Shown in pieces: positions 23,559-32,223 of a stretch of DNA of 38,364 nucleotides. The notes beneath the pieces are model-generated. The model worked only from the letters and a program-made list of their open reading frames with translations, searched no databases and was not told where the DNA came from. Made by a program: the position numbers and the translations under genes. How positions within the stretch are numbered: the first letter of the stretch is position 1; each line of letters begins with the position of its first letter. The stretch is from an uncultured Verrucomicrobiota bacterium (GTDB taxonomy: Bacteria; Verrucomicrobiota; Verrucomicrobiia; Verrucomicrobiales; DEV007), in NCBI GenBank assembly GCA_902589825.1, contig CACIUL010000032.1, forward strand, positions 1 to 38,364, written 5' to 3'.

Positions 23559-24491
23559 ATGTGGAAGTCACTGACCATACTCGCCATCCTAGTCGCGATT
23601 GCCGCTTCAACTCTCCGTTACTTTAACGAGAAAGATATTGCACGGGAAGCCAAGCTGCTTGAACGGGCCAAGGCCAACCTGCAATCCATGCAGGATCACC
23701 GTACCGCTATGGTACAGCGCCAAAACGACACGGAGGCCGACATTGAACAGGTTACCGCTGAACGCGATGAGGAGGAGAAAAAGAGCCTCGCAGCCCAGGC
23801 CAAGGAAGCGCAACTTGAAGATGACAAGAAGCAGCTCGAAGAGCTCATTGCGCAGAAAGAGGTCCGGCTTGAAAAGCTAAGGAAAGATGTTGCCGAGATT
23901 GGAGAGATCAAGGATCTCGTTGAGAAAAGCGAGAACCTTCAGGCCGAGATGGCCACCGTCCAGCAGGAGATCCTGATCGCCAAGGAAAACTTCAAGAAGA
24001 TGGTTGCAACCCGCATAGAAACCGAGAAAACCATTGCCTTTTTCCGTGAGAAAGTCTCCATGCAAAGAGCAGGTGAAATGGTTACCATTAATGCCAGCGT
24101 GGCAGCAACCTATGGCAACTGGGGTTTTGTCATCATAAACGCCGGAGCCAATCAGGGAGTGAATGCTCGCACAAGACTTGACGTCAAGCGCGGTGATGAT
24201 GTCATTGGAACCCTGCGCATTACCAACCTCGAGCCGAACTTGAGCGTTTGTGACATTCTCACTGTTGCTGAGGATTCCTCAATTAATCCGGGAGATACGG
24301 TTGCCATTAATGTGCTGACCAAATGGGATCCTGAGAAAAGGGCTGCTGAAGCCGCCAAGCTTGCTCCAGCACCTGCACCGGCTGCACCGGCTGCGCCGGC
24401 AAACCAGCCTGCTGCCGGCGATGACCCATTTGCACCCGACCCGGCCCCTGCAGCACCGGACGATGATGACCCGTTCGGGCTAGGCAACTAA
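23559..24491 (+). CDS. Membrane-anchored coiled-coil protein with a conserved C-terminal beta domain (paralogue 1)
   Basis: A 310-residue protein with an N-terminal hydrophobic anchor (about 5-18), a long charged coiled coil (about 28-165) and a beta-rich domain (about 172-252) containing WGFVIINAGANQGV. The Pro/Ala/Asp-rich tail (about 268-310) ends DDDDPFGLGN. The C-terminal domain matches that of the next gene, so the two are tandem paralogues. The G-x-VxINxGxxQGV pattern recalls the small beta barrels of MreC or of FlgT C-termini. An envelope structural or scaffold role is inference; no catalytic motif is seen. Confidence 0.82.
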   Translation: MWKSLTILAILVAIAASTLRYFNEKDIAREAKLLERAKANLQSMQDHRTAMVQRQNDTEADIEQVTAERDEEEKKSLAAQAKEAQLEDDKKQLEELIAQKEVRLEKLRKDVAEIGEIKDLVEKSENLQAEMATVQQEILIAKENFKKMVATRIETEKTIAFFREKVSMQRAGEMVTINASVAATYGNWGFVIINAGANQGVNARTRLDVKRGDDVIGTLRITNLEPNLSVCDILTVAEDSSINPGDTVAINVLTKWDPEKRAAEAAKLAPAPAPAAPAAPANQPAAGDDPFAPDPAPAAPDDDDPFGLGN

Positions 24492-24538
24492 AATCAGTTT
24501 TATCAGGAACCCTCCCGTAAACATTTACCCAGAAAATC

Positions 24539-25330
24539 ATGATAAAAATCCTACTTATCATTACCTCATGTGCACTTCTTGCCTCTGCAGTGTTTAGTTG
24601 GCAAAATCGCGAAGCTTATATTCAGGACCGCAAGGATCGTTTGAAGACAAACGAAGAGATTGATCGCCTGTTAATAGAATTTGAAGAAGAACTGGACCCC
24701 AAGCTGGTAACCGCCTTTGAGTTACAGATGAAAACCGAAGGGGAACTTGCCCAGCACACCGCTGATCTGGAACAGGCAAACCTGGACATCCAAAAGCTCA
24801 ATTCAGAAATCGGCAGCCTCAACACCAAGATGAAACCCATCGACGAGGAAATTGCGGAAGCCGAGCAAGCCGTCGAAACAATGAGGGCCCAGTTCCCTGG
24901 TGTCACACTGGAAAATGTAGCCGACACGCTGAAGCAATTTGAGAGTGATCTGGATGACGCCAAGCAGGAACTGGCAGCAAAGCTGGCCGAGATTGATATT
25001 GTCAGTAAAAAGGTTGCTGCAAACCAGACCCGGATTGAAAAAGCAAAGCAGGTACAGGCAGATCGCTTGGAAAGCATTGAACGTAATGCCTTGGTTGGCT
25101 CTGTCACTGCAGTGAATGAGGGGTGGGGATTTGTGGTGATCAACGTCGGCAAGGACCAGGGCGTAGAGAACGATTCAGAGTTGATTGTCAAGCGGGGCGA
25201 GAAGCGCATCGCCACCCTTAAGATCGTCTCAATACGGCCTAAATTGACCGTGGCTGATATTAACCAGAAGGATATCAGCGGCAACGTGATTCAGGGTGAT
25301 TCCGTGATCTTTAAGAATCTGGGCGAGTAG
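24539..25330 (+). CDS. Membrane-anchored coiled-coil protein with a conserved C-terminal beta domain (paralogue 2)
   Basis: A 263-residue protein with an N-terminal hydrophobic segment (about 2-20, a possible signal peptide or anchor) and a coiled coil (about 25-180). The C-terminal beta domain (about 186-260) contains GWGFVVINVGKDQGV...LIVKRGEKRIATLKIVSIRPKLTVADI and is clearly related to residues 172-252 of the upstream gene. It lacks the Pro/Ala-rich tail. It starts 47 bp after its paralogue and is probably in the same transcript, with a tiny lipoprotein gene after it. The function is unknown. The two proteins could form a heteromeric coiled coil. Confidence 0.82.
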   Translation: MIKILLIITSCALLASAVFSWQNREAYIQDRKDRLKTNEEIDRLLIEFEEELDPKLVTAFELQMKTEGELAQHTADLEQANLDIQKLNSEIGSLNTKMKPIDEEIAEAEQAVETMRAQFPGVTLENVADTLKQFESDLDDAKQELAAKLAEIDIVSKKVAANQTRIEKAKQVQADRLESIERNALVGSVTAVNEGWGFVVINVGKDQGVENDSELIVKRGEKRIATLKIVSIRPKLTVADINQKDISGNVIQGDSVIFKNLGE

Positions 25331-25398
25331 TTACCACTATTCTGATACAATTTCCTTCACGATCCCGCGTAGTCAAAGCAGGTTAGACCAAGAAAAAA

Positions 25399-25599
25399 AT
25401 GACAACAAAGTTCGTTCGTATTTTCCTTTCGCTGGGGATGGTGACTGTATTTGCCGCGGCATTCACAAGTTGTGAGTCGACACAAGTGGGAAACTGGGAT
25501 GGGTCAGGGCTGGACAGTGGCCTGAGCAACCTTCCGCAGGCGCGCCACGAGGCTTGGGAAACCAATGCCCGTTTTGGCAATTTACCGCAGTCACGGTAA
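25399..25599 (+). CDS. Small putative lipoprotein (66 aa)
   Basis: An N-terminal basic region and hydrophobic core are followed by AFTSC, a lipobox-like site with Cys near residue 25, suggesting lipid attachment after signal peptidase II cleavage. Phe at the -3 position makes the lipobox weak. The rest is short, polar and rich in Asn, Gly and Ser, with NLPQ-containing repeats (SNLPQARHE and FGNLPQSR). It lies 68 bp downstream of the second coiled-coil gene on the same strand. Function unknown. Confidence 0.6.
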   Translation: MTTKFVRIFLSLGMVTVFAAAFTSCESTQVGNWDGSGLDSGLSNLPQARHEAWETNARFGNLPQSR

Positions 25600-25972
25600 T
25601 TTTATTTGCCTGCGAATTGACTGTCGATGGGCACGGCCCATTACCCGGCTGCAATACGGCCAAGGCCTTAGCAGGTGATGCCAAGGATCACTGGTTTCGT
25701 CTATTCTCTTCTTAGTTGAGACCGAGCAACCATTCCGGAAGAACTCTGTATTTTCCTCAGATAAAACGAATCCTCACACTGAAAGGAAAATGAAGGAATT
25801 CCTCCTGCTGTTCGTGCGACGTGGTTCATGGTTTATTCTGCTCGAACCCCTCCTTCGAGCCTCTCCCTCGAGCCCCTGAATCAAACACCTCTACCCTATC
25901 GGGGAGTGAAGAATTCGTCGAGACAGGTTTACATGGCAAAAGCCATCAAGCTCTATACCGAAGGCCCGAAGC
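25600..25972. other. 373-bp intergenic region with two hairpins and short open frames
   Basis: It separates the lipoprotein gene (plus) from the convergent frr end (minus). It contains a hairpin ATGGGC-ACG-GCCCAT at 25627-25641, a candidate 29-residue ORF at 25790-25879, and the palindromic hairpin GCTCGAA-CCCCTCC-TTCGAGC at 25840-25860. No tRNA or recognised RNA is seen. The hairpins may terminate transcription from either side, but neither has a good T-run. Confidence 0.5.
25790..25879 (+). CDS. Possible 29-residue hydrophobic small protein
   Basis: An ATG preceded by AAAGGA at normal distance opens a short frame (MKEFLLLFVRRGSWFILLEP, then LLRASPSSP) that ends in TGA. The product would be hydrophobic with a basic pair in the middle, as in small membrane proteins or leader peptides. 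Its 3' half contains the hairpin at 25840-25860. It is uncertain whether it is translated. Confidence 0.25.
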   Translation: MKEFLLLFVRRGSWFILLEPLLRASPSSP

Positions 25973-26539
25973 CTAGACCGTCATGATTTCCTTTTCCTTG
26001 TTACCAACATGCTCGTCAATTTCTTTGACAAACTTGTCCGTCATTTCCTGAACCTCAACTTCCAGGTCTCTCTGCTGGTCCTCGGTAATTGAGTTATCCG
26101 CCTTCAGGGATTTAACACCGTCCATTCCCTGCTTGCGTGCGGCTCGCACACGCACACGGCCCTCCTCAGCCATTTGGCGAACCAGCTTGACCAGGTCCTT
26201 GCGGCGCTCCTCGGAAAGCTCAGGAATGGGCAGCCTGATCATCTTGCCGTCAACGGCCGGGTTGATACCCAGCTTTGACTCCTTGATTCCGCGCTCAATG
26301 TCCTGGACGGTCGAGGGATCAAATGGGGATATCATCAACATCCTTGGTTCAGGGGAAGATATGACCGCCAGTTGCTTGAGTTTCATTGTTGAACCATAGG
26401 ATTGCACCTGGACATCAATGTTCTCGACCAAGGCCGGTGAAGCCTTGCCCGTTCGCACGCTGGAAAACTCATGTAAAGTGTATTCGACGGCCTTTCTCAT
26501 GGCCTCCTGTGTTTCAGTCGTCAGTGTGTCTTTATCCAT
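25973..26539 (-). CDS. frr: Ribosome recycling factor
   Basis: Splits post-termination ribosomes together with EF-G. The 188-residue product is close to the usual 185. It has SSVRTGKASPALVENIDVQ, the central FDPSTVQDIERGIKESKLGINP and the C-terminal LTEERRKDLVK-type region (LSEERRKDLVKLVRQMAEEGRVRVRAARK). The gene starts 23 bp after pyrH ends, a conserved arrangement. Confidence 0.96.
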   Translation of the reverse strand: MDKDTLTTETQEAMRKAVEYTLHEFSSVRTGKASPALVENIDVQVQSYGSTMKLKQLAVISSPEPRMLMISPFDPSTVQDIERGIKESKLGINPAVDGKMIRLPIPELSEERRKDLVKLVRQMAEEGRVRVRAARKQGMDGVKSLKADNSITEDQQRDLEVEVQEMTDKFVKEIDEHVGNKEKEIMTV

Positions 26540-26562
26540 GGGTATTGATCATCGGGATTATG

Positions 26563-27306
26563 TTAATCGGTATCCTCGGAGGTTACCAGGGTGCCGATCG
26601 GTTCACCAATCAGTGCCTTACGAATATTATCCTCCACTGTCATGTCAAAGACAATGATCGGCGTGTTGTTATCCATGCACAAGCTAAACGCGGTGGAATC
26701 AAATACCTTGAGGCGCTTTTCCAGGCATTCCTGGAAAGTGACCTTTTCGTAGCGCTTCGCATCCTTGTTCTGCACAGGATCCGCATCATAAACACCATCA
26801 ACCTTGGTGCCCTTGAGGACCACGTCAGCTCCGACTTCACTCGCGCGCAGCGCTGCGGTTGTGTCAGTGGAAAAAAACGGGTTGCCGGTACCTGCACCGA
26901 ATATGACAACCCTGCCGAGTTCAAGGTGACGCATGGCCACCCTGCGAATGAAGGGCTCCGCAACATTCTTCATCTCAATTGCTGTCTGGACTCTGGTCGG
27001 AACGCCCATATCCTCGAGCATACTCTGCAGGGCCAAGGAGTTCATTACTGTTGCCAGCATGCCCATGTAGTCGGCTGTCGCACGCTCCATGCCCCTGTTG
27101 CTGGCACTGATACCCCGCCAAAAATTTCCCCCTCCGACAACGACGCCAATCTCTATTCCTGCCTGGTGGGCAAGCTTGACCTGCTCAGCCATCCTCTCCA
27201 CAATCTCCGGCGAGATATTATCATGACTTCCCGGTTCACGCAGTGCCTCACCGCTTAACTTAAGGACAACGCGTTTGAAATTCCTCCGGAGGATTGAATC
27301 GGGCAT
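26563..27306 (-). CDS. pyrH: Uridylate kinase
   Basis: Phosphorylates UMP to UDP; bacterial UMP kinase of the amino-acid-kinase family. The 247-residue product has [10 protein letters not shown] (N-terminal phosphate loop), [12 protein letters not shown], the [32 protein letters not shown] region and the C-terminal GTLV. The frame begins at TTG 27342, 12 codons upstream, but the ATG at 27306 gives a normal N-terminus ([17 protein letters not shown]). Together with frr downstream this forms the usual pair; rpsB and tsf, which often precede pyrH, are replaced by fmt and adk. Confidence 0.95.
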   Translation of the reverse strand: MPDSILRRNFKRVVLKLSGEALREPGSHDNISPEIVERMAEQVKLAHQAGIEIGVVVGGGNFWRGISASNRGMERATADYMGMLATVMNSLALQSMLEDMGVPTRVQTAIEMKNVAEPFIRRVAMRHLELGRVVIFGAGTGNPFFSTDTTAALRASEVGADVVLKGTKVDGVYDADPVQNKDAKRYEKVTFQECLEKRLKVFDSTAFSLCMDNNTPIIVFDMTVEDNIRKALIGEPIGTLVTSEDTD

Positions 27307-27368
27307 GCTTATGTATGGAAATAACTTCCAAGGGAACAACAAACAACGCGGCTTGAAAAGCTATTTTC

Positions 27369-28313
27369 TCAGCTATCGACTGCGAAAAAATCCCCGGCCT
27401 GCAATTTATGTCCGGACAGGAAATCAATCACCGCCATCCTCCGGCTTCCCGCCGGCTGAAGCTCAAGAAACCTGAGTGCGCCTTGCCCACAACCCACAAT
27501 GATCCCATCCCTTCCGGCCTCGATGATTCGACCCGGCTCAAAACGATAATCATCCAAGACCTCGGCAGGTGGGAAAATCTTGATCACGACACCTTCACCT
27601 GACACGGCGAAAGTCCCCGGCCATGGTTCATAGGCATGAATCTGGCGGCAGATCATCCGCGCACCCAATCGCCAGTCAATGGCACCATCAGCTCGCTGCA
27701 ACTTGCCCTTATGACTGGCTGCATTCTCATCCTGTGGGCTGCGCGGGGCCTTGCCCTCACCCAGCATTTTTAAAGCCTTCATCAAGGCAATGGGACCAAT
27801 ATCAGCCAAGCGGTCATGCAATGAGCCGCCAGTCTCCCCGGGGTTCAGTTCGACTTTATGCACCAGCAACACATCACCTGTGTCCAGACCCTCGTCCATA
27901 TACATCACCGTCATGCCACTTTGGCAGTCGCCGGCAAGAACAGCCCCCTGAATAGGTGATGCGCCCCGATAGAGGGGCAGGATTGATGCATGCAGGTTCA
28001 GGCAGGCAACCGAGGGTATCTCCAGCACCTCCTTCGGAAGAATCTGTCCGTAGGCGACAACAACAACGACATCCGGGGCATAGCCCCGCAACAATTCCAC
28101 GCTCCCGGTATTGCGCATACTCGTCGGTTGATGGACTGCGATCCCTCTGCTGGAAGCGAACATTTTTGGTCCTGACTCCTTGAGCTTTCCGGACCGCCCG
28201 AAGGGTTTGTCCGGCTGGGTAAACACACCCAGCAACTCATGATCACGGGAAGCCGCGAGAGCCTCAAGACTGGGCAGGCCAATCTCACCTGTACCAAAAA
28301 ATACAATTTTCAC
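27369..28313 (-). CDS. fmt: Methionyl-tRNA formyltransferase
   Basis: Formylates Met-tRNA(fMet) with 10-formyltetrahydrofolate for translation initiation. It has the MKIVFFGTGEIGLPSLEAL start, AYGQILPKEVL, the catalytic LNLHASILPLYRGASPIQ, GLDTGDVL and a C-terminal OB-like domain. I placed the start at GTG 28313 because the family starts with MKIVFFG and GGCGGTGG lies just upstream; this gives 314 residues. The frame extends nine codons further to a TTG at 28340. It follows adk closely and is probably in the same transcript as pyrH and frr. Confidence 0.95.
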   Translation of the reverse strand: MKIVFFGTGEIGLPSLEALAASRDHELLGVFTQPDKPFGRSGKLKESGPKMFASSRGIAVHQPTSMRNTGSVELLRGYAPDVVVVVAYGQILPKEVLEIPSVACLNLHASILPLYRGASPIQGAVLAGDCQSGMTVMYMDEGLDTGDVLLVHKVELNPGETGGSLHDRLADIGPIALMKALKMLGEGKAPRSPQDENAASHKGKLQRADGAIDWRLGARMICRQIHAYEPWPGTFAVSGEGVVIKIFPPAEVLDDYRFEPGRIIEAGRDGIIVGCGQGALRFLELQPAGSRRMAVIDFLSGHKLQAGDFFAVDS

Positions 28314-28349
28314 GCCACCGCCGACAGTATCATGAGCCAAATACCGGAA

Positions 28350-28970
28350 TCAATACACTTCATCTGCTGTCTCCTGCCAGACCCGCAAGGAAGTGATCCT
28401 GTAGATAATATCCTGCAACACCTTGATGGGTGGTTGCTGTGCATTGATATTAGTCAGCAATTCCGGCGAATAATAGGCAAACAGCTGCTTTGTTTCCTGC
28501 TCATACTGGTGCATCCGGTTTTCAATCACATCATCGGAAGCATCATCAAGGCGGTTCTCCTTGAGCGCGCGCTTGCGGATACGACGCCTGAGTTCCTCAC
28601 GGTCCGGGCAACTAAGGTGAAAAACCTGGACAATGTCGCAATGCTCATCCATCAGCTTGGCCTGGCCGACATTCCTGGGAATGCCGTCAAGGACCAAAAA
28701 GTCGATGTCAGGCTTAAAGGCATGGGACTTAACCTTTGCGTCAATGGATGCCTTCCACAACTTCACGGTGATGTCATCAGGGACCAGTTCACCACGACTG
28801 GAATATTCAACAAATTCCTTGCCTAGATCCGTTCGGGTATCCAGGGAACGGAAAACCTCTCCGCAGGCACAGTGATAAAACCGCGGTATCTGGCCAAGGA
28901 CACGTCCCTGTGTTCCTTTACCGCTTCCAGGTGCACCAAAAAATAGAAATGTGGAAAACCGCGCAGACAT
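28350..28970 (-). CDS. adk: Adenylate kinase family nucleotide kinase
   Basis: Interconverts AMP, ADP and ATP. The 206-residue product has the P-loop GAPGSGKGTQ (12-21), the AMP-binding GEVFRSL, FLVLDGIPRN with the catalytic Arg, and the RRRIRKRALKENRLDDASDD lid region. The lid is short and lacks the four-cysteine zinc site. The length is close to normal Adk, although a related NMP kinase is possible. It lies 31 bp after the GT9 gene and just before fmt. Confidence 0.88.
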   Translation of the reverse strand: MSARFSTFLFFGAPGSGKGTQGRVLGQIPRFYHCACGEVFRSLDTRTDLGKEFVEYSSRGELVPDDITVKLWKASIDAKVKSHAFKPDIDFLVLDGIPRNVGQAKLMDEHCDIVQVFHLSCPDREELRRRIRKRALKENRLDDASDDVIENRMHQYEQETKQLFAYYSPELLTNINAQQPPIKVLQDIIYRITSLRVWQETADEVY

Positions 28971-29001
28971 ATTCCCGATTAAATAACAAAAAAATGGCGT
29001 G

Positions 29002-29928
29002 TTACAAGCAACTTAAAAGCCGGGATACCCTTTTGAAAACATCCCGGTATGCAATGTCACTCATCCTGCCGGTCTTACTTCGCAATACTTCCACCTTCTC
29101 GTTCGCCGGGGCCCAGATCGCAGGATCAGTAGGCCCGAAGAGCAAAAGGCATGGAATCCCCACTGCAGCAGCAAGATGGGATATCCCGCTGTCATGGCCA
29201 AGAAAAAGGCGGCATTTTGAGAGTGCTTCCCCAAGCCTGGTTAATGGCCAGTTGTGTGCATGTTGAAAGACAACGCCGGCACCGCGCCACGCTTCTGCCA
29301 ATTTTGCATGCTTTTCTTCCTCGGCTTCCCCTGTAATCAAGAGTATTGGGAAGTGGCCATCATGATCGGCTATGCCTTCACCAAGGCGGATCCATTCCTC
29401 CAGGTGCCAGTTCTTGGCCGCTCCACCGCTGCCCGGGTGAATGGCAACAGGATTCGCACCGGCCATATCGCCTGTATCCGGCAGGTGTATTAACGGGGCC
29501 GGGTCGTCGAGGAAAAGCGCAATGTCCTCAAGCACTTTTGCCAGCTGACACGCAGCATGTATACCCGTTGCGACATCAACCCTTGAGATCCCCTCAAGTA
29601 ATTCCTTCACGCCGGCTCGCTGAAGATTCCCGCGAAAATAACCATCCGGGTCATGGAGATAGCTGATGATAAGGTCAAAACCCGAGAAATACTCACACCA
29701 TTGCCGGTCCAGTTCACTCTCAGGCGCAAAAAAACCGGCAAGAGACCCATGCTCTATGCAACGGAGGTCATCCGCAAGCCCGGCCTGAGCAGCCAAGTCA
29801 ATCACTGGCCGGTAGCCAAGTATATCGACACATGCATCCGGAAGACCGTGCCTTAAAAGCGAAATTGCCGGAAGGGTCAGTATAAAATCACCAATCGCAC
29901 CTCCGCGGATCACCAATACTTTGCCCAT
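29002..29928 (-). CDS. Glycosyltransferase family 9 (heptosyltransferase-like)
   Basis: Transfers sugars, typically heptose, to lipopolysaccharide core; cytoplasmic face of the inner membrane. The 308-residue product starts with the RGGAIGDFILTLPAISLL motif of GT9. It has AIHPGSGGAAKNWHLEEW and the late LGHDSGISHLAAAVGIPCLLLFGPTDPAIWAP motif (GHDSGxxHLAAA...GPTDP). The acceptor is unknown. It precedes adk by 31 bp on the same strand. Confidence 0.9.
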   Translation of the reverse strand: MGKVLVIRGGAIGDFILTLPAISLLRHGLPDACVDILGYRPVIDLAAQAGLADDLRCIEHGSLAGFFAPESELDRQWCEYFSGFDLIISYLHDPDGYFRGNLQRAGVKELLEGISRVDVATGIHAACQLAKVLEDIALFLDDPAPLIHLPDTGDMAGANPVAIHPGSGGAAKNWHLEEWIRLGEGIADHDGHFPILLITGEAEEEKHAKLAEAWRGAGVVFQHAHNWPLTRLGEALSKCRLFLGHDSGISHLAAAVGIPCLLLFGPTDPAIWAPANEKVEVLRSKTGRMSDIAYRDVFKRVSRLLSCL

Positions 29929-30072
29929 GGGTATGTATCTAGGAAAATTCCAGGATCCGTTTCATGGTTTTCAGTTGATCCACCTTCGAAACCTACAGAC
30001 CGGAATGCCTCCCAAATGGCGGGCATTTCTCTTTCCCCAACATCTTTTCAACTCAAGGTTCATTCTGCCTTG

Positions 30073-30654
30073 CTAGGACTGGGCGGCTCCCCAGAAAGCC
30101 AGAGCGCAAACAAACAGTGCGATACCATAAAGAAGTCCCGCTCCGGAAAAAAAACGCCAGCGGCCGGCATGCCTGCTCAACCATGCAATCTGATCACGCA
30201 TCAGGTAAGGCATCCCGATCCAGAATAGTCCAAACAAGATCCACACATAGGCCAGCAATGGCAGCAATAAGCGGGTTACAGGATCCCTCAAGAAAGCGAC
30301 ATCAAGAAGAGGGCAGGCAAGAAGCAGGAGAAAGATGCCTGTTGCACGAACAGCAAGGAACTCCTCGACAAATAGAATAAAGAGCACAAAACAGACCGGC
30401 AAAATAATGCGGATTGGTTTTTCCCAGGTATAAAATTCCCCAAGGTCAATATTGCCGATCAGCCAGAAAGCCCAAATAAAGTCAATTGCAAGGATCGCGA
30501 TTCCAATCTCACGGTGCCGCGGAAATTTCCGGAGAAAATCCTGCACCAGCAACGGCTTCACCAGCGCCATGGCATGGGTAATGACCAGTAGTAACCCGAT
30601 GATCAGGCCAACAACCTGTAAGCTAAGGAAATCACAATAAAGATGACGGGTCAT
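30073..30654 (-). CDS. Polytopic membrane protein of unknown function
   Basis: A 193-residue protein with five or six hydrophobic segments (LQVVGLIIGLLLVITHAMALV, IAILAIDFIWAFWLIG, IRIILPVCFVLFILFVEEFLAV and others). The middle carries the charged RHREIG and YTWEKPIR loops. I do not recognise the family. It begins 4 bp after the miaB stop, so it is probably co-translated with miaB. A 144-bp gap to the GT9 gene holds no gene that I can see. Confidence 0.8.
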   Translation of the reverse strand: MTRHLYCDFLSLQVVGLIIGLLLVITHAMALVKPLLVQDFLRKFPRHREIGIAILAIDFIWAFWLIGNIDLGEFYTWEKPIRIILPVCFVLFILFVEEFLAVRATGIFLLLLACPLLDVAFLRDPVTRLLLPLLAYVWILFGLFWIGMPYLMRDQIAWLSRHAGRWRFFSGAGLLYGIALFVCALAFWGAAQS

Positions 30655-30658
30655 CGCT

Positions 30659-32023
30659 CTAACAATTTAATAATGGTGTGCCATAGAGCACATGCCCTGT
30701 ACAGTGCTCAATCTTCACGTCAAATACACTCCCGGCAAGCCGTTCACGCTCGCCGTCAAAAATAACAATCTTATTGGTGCGGGTCCTGCCGGTGAGCTTT
30801 TCCGCCTTGCGCTTGCTTGGCCCCTCGCACAGGACCTGCTGACAGGTGCCCACCAGTGACATGTTCTTCTCGGTGCAAATACGGTCCACCACCCTCAGCA
30901 AATCCTTGTTGCGCTCCTCCTTTACCCGCTCGGAAACCTGCAGGCTATCCTCCATGACGGCCGCCGGGGTTCCGCGGCGCTTCGAGTAACGAAAAACAAA
31001 AGCATTATCAAAGCGAACACGCTCACAGAGGGCACGTGTCTGGGCGAATTCCTCATCCCCCTCGCCGGGGAAACCCACTATAATATCCGTGGTCACCGCA
31101 ATCTCGGGCTTCACCTCCCGCATCCGCTCAATTAATTGCTCAAACTTCTCAACCTTGTAGGGACGGCGCATGGCCTTGAGGACCTTGTTGGATCCGGATT
31201 GAACAGGAAAATGCACATGCTCCACAAGCTCGGGAATGGTACCAAATGCCTCGATCAAATCCTGCTTATAGCCTACGGGATGAGGAGAAGTAAACCTCAC
31301 CCTTTCAATGCCATCCACCGACGCCACCTTCTCGAGTAATTGCACAAACGGGCTCTTGCCGTTTACTGCGGGAAACTCATGGCGCCCATAAAGGTTAACA
31401 ATTTGTCCCAGCAAGGTCACCTCACGCACGCCTCCAGCAGCAAGTCGCTCGACCTCATCCACCACTTCATCAATGGGTCGACTGCGCTCGGCACCACGGG
31501 TATAGGGCACGATGCAAAACGAGCACTTCATGTTGCATCCCTGCATGATGGACACAAATGCAGTCGCGGCGTTCCCGGAGGCCGCCCCGTCACGGATTGT
31601 ATTCTGGGAACCCTCCTCTTCCTCCGTGTCCACGATGGAAGTGCGTAAATCCTCAATACGAAAATCCTCCCTGGCCTTGAAGATTTCCGAAACATAATCG
31701 GCAACACGGTGATATTTCTGGGTGCCTACGACGAGGTCGGCACCTTCACCAAGAAGTTCCTCTCCCCGGCTCTGAGCCATGCATCCCATGAAACCATATA
31801 CCATATGCGGCCTGGTCTTGCGCATATGCAGCATGGAACTCATCTTGTTGAGAGCCTTTTGTTCCGCCATGTCCCGCACCGAGCAGGTATTGATTAATAC
31901 CACATCCGCCTCAGCCTGCTCCTCAGTCATAAGGTATCCCCTGTCCGTCAACATCCTGGCGACCTGTGCCGAGTCACGCTCGTTCATCTGGCAACCGTAT
32001 GTCTTTATGTAAACCTTTGGCAT
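30659..32023 (-). CDS. miaB: tRNA-2-methylthio-N6-dimethylallyladenosine synthase MiaB
   Basis: Radical-SAM enzyme that adds a methylthio group to i6A37 of tRNA. The 454-residue product has the N-terminal cluster Cys11, Cys47 and Cys81 (YGCQMNERD, INTCSVRD, GCMAQSRG), the radical-SAM C-x3-C-x2-C at Cys163/167/170 (GCNMKCSFCIVPYTRG) and a C-terminal TRAM-type domain. This is the MiaB type of methylthiotransferase rather than RimO. It heads the minus-strand run that ends with frr. Confidence 0.96.
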   Translation of the reverse strand: MPKVYIKTYGCQMNERDSAQVARMLTDRGYLMTEEQAEADVVLINTCSVRDMAEQKALNKMSSMLHMRKTRPHMVYGFMGCMAQSRGEELLGEGADLVVGTQKYHRVADYVSEIFKAREDFRIEDLRTSIVDTEEEEGSQNTIRDGAASGNAATAFVSIMQGCNMKCSFCIVPYTRGAERSRPIDEVVDEVERLAAGGVREVTLLGQIVNLYGRHEFPAVNGKSPFVQLLEKVASVDGIERVRFTSPHPVGYKQDLIEAFGTIPELVEHVHFPVQSGSNKVLKAMRRPYKVEKFEQLIERMREVKPEIAVTTDIIVGFPGEGDEEFAQTRALCERVRFDNAFVFRYSKRRGTPAAVMEDSLQVSERVKEERNKDLLRVVDRICTEKNMSLVGTCQQVLCEGPSKRKAEKLTGRTRTNKIVIFDGERERLAGSVFDVKIEHCTGHVLYGTPLLNC

Positions 32024-32223
32024 CAGCTAATCCACACAATACGCGGGCGGGCACTATATTACGCCAACCCGCTTACGAAAGTAATTTCCTGCATTCATCC
32101 ATAGATAAAAAGGGCAGGGCAATCATCATGACTGCCTTGAGCTAGAGTTCAGAACAAAAACCCTCTGTGGCAGAAACATCCGCCAAGGTTGATTTTGTCG
32201 CCTTTTTTTGGACATTTACAGTT

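Noticed and set aside
25933-25986. 17-residue frame (MAKAIKLYTE...) overlapping the end of frr
   Set aside because: It looks vaguely like the N-terminus of a zinc-type oxidoreductase, but it is too short, lacks support and overlaps frr antisense.
26386-27258. 290-codon plus-strand frame opposite frr and pyrH
   Set aside because: Antisense shadow; the minus strand carries all pyrH and frr motifs.
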